Below, piece after piece: positions 56,012 to 56,254 of a stretch of DNA of 56,254 nucleotides. The first letter of the stretch is position 1; the number at the start of each line of letters is the position of its first letter. Below the pieces are notes generated by a model. It worked only from the letters and a program-made list of their open reading frames with translations. It was not told where the DNA came from and searched no databases. The DNA comes from Candidatus Polarisedimenticolaceae bacterium (lineage in GTDB: Bacteria; Pseudomonadota; Gammaproteobacteria; Chromatiales; Chromatiaceae). The stretch spans positions 1 to 56,254 of the forward strand of contig JAKISI010000013.1 in NCBI GenBank assembly GCA_021648685.1, given 5' to 3'. The position numbers and the translations under genes were made by a program.

Positions 56012-56077
56012 GCAAACCCCCATAAAAAAACGGGTGCCCAGGGCACCCGTCTCTCTTTTTCGGCTGATAGCGGGGTA
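56012..56077. repeat. second copy of the amtB terminator block
   Basis: Identical over 66 bp to 25190-25255 in the same orientation, including the ACGGGTGCC/GGCACCCGT stem. No amt coding sequence precedes it, and the match stops exactly where the amtB stop codon would begin. Flanks differ on both sides. Confidence 0.9.
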
Positions 56078-56128
56078 ATAGTGCCTGAACGAAAACCTTT
56101 TAAACGCACTATTCATGAGGGACGGAGG

Positions 56129-56254
56129 TTAATTTTCCATGCGTAAGGTTTAAACCTTCGCCTTTCAGGCGAACAGATTTATCTCTCAGCAGTAGGAGTT
56201 GCTAGGATGCTTCCCTAGTTACTGGGGGATAAGAGATGAAATATCGGTATGGTA
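56129..56254 (+). mobile_element. IS200/IS605-type element, left end and start of tnpA (cut by window edge)
   Basis: Exact inverted copy of 2-127. It starts with TTAA, shared by both copies and likely the target sequence at the left cleavage site, then palindrome AAGGTTTAAACCTT (56145-56158), hairpin at 56157-56173, a CTAGG/CCTAG stem just ahead of GGGGGA and the ATG at 56236 (MKYRYG). The stem before the ribosome site recalls the structured leaders that hold IS200 transposase translation down. The coding region leaves the window. Confidence 0.6.

Noticed and set aside
55921-56109. 62-residue open frame on the minus strand
   Set aside because: It runs across the duplicated terminator hairpin and has no ribosome site.

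Overview
The window looks like one contig of a free-living or facultatively symbiotic gammaproteobacterium. RNase E, an sdhCDAB-sdhE-ygfX operon, glnK-amtB, TruD, ArfB, RmuC and an LpxD all have gammaproteobacterial form and order. Exosortase with EPS glycosyltransferases, an archaeal-type AMP phosphorylase and an octaheme cytochrome point towards chemolithotrophic lineages (Chromatiales/Thiotrichales-like). That placement is inference. No tRNA, rRNA or CRISPR array was seen. Both contig ends lie inside the same IS200/IS605-type element in opposite orientation (126 bp identical inverted ends), so assembly probably stopped at a multicopy insertion sequence.

Layout. 0.1-6.3 kb: surface-polysaccharide/exosortase locus (GT2, GT4, WecG-type transferase, exosortase fused to EpsI with a C10 tract at the domain boundary, WecA/MraY-type transferase). 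6.3-9.8 kb: long leader and rne, closed by a bidirectional terminator. 9.8-15.9 kb, minus strand: low-molecular-weight tyrosine phosphatase, LpxD, an MFS permease, AroC and two GT4 enzymes. 16-19.9 kb: small lipoprotein, PrsT-like TPR lipoprotein and a VPLPA/PEP-CTERM protein, the likely cargo and helper of the exosortase. 20.4-27.2 kb, minus strand: glnK-amtB, then a second amt, then Rieske - b6f-like cytochrome b - membrane-anchored HAO-like octaheme cytochrome c. Both ammonium-transporter units have a sigma-54 promoter preceded by a palindromic NtrC-like site. 27.3-32.5 kb: a PEP-CTERM lamin-tail gene broken by one base, UppP, a 178-bp inverted-repeat element that supplies the galE stop codon, GalE, a phosphopantetheinyl transferase and RecJ. 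32.6-43.3 kb: succinate dehydrogenase operon, SDR epimerase, ArfB, modABC, MtaB and RmuC. 43.3-52.6 kb: glycine-zipper lipoprotein, PilZ, DUF1631, LpxL-like acyltransferase, a VWA protein with a partner membrane protein, TruD and Smr. 52.6-56.3 kb: MITE-like element, IS110 remnant, AMP phosphorylase with a PRPP-synthetase-like partner, an unknown secreted protein, a duplicated amt terminator and the IS end.

The most interesting part is 20.4-27.2 kb. A quinol:cytochrome-type complex uses an eight-heme HAO-family protein where cytochrome c1 or f would be. It sits directly behind a nitrogen-regulated ammonium transporter, its Rieske protein has Asn in place of one cluster His, and its cytochrome b keeps the Cys that carries heme c(n) in b6f. 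This resembles Rieske/cytb complexes of anammox bacteria more than a gammaproteobacterial bc1 and suggests a quinone-linked nitrite/hydroxylamine/ammonium reaction.
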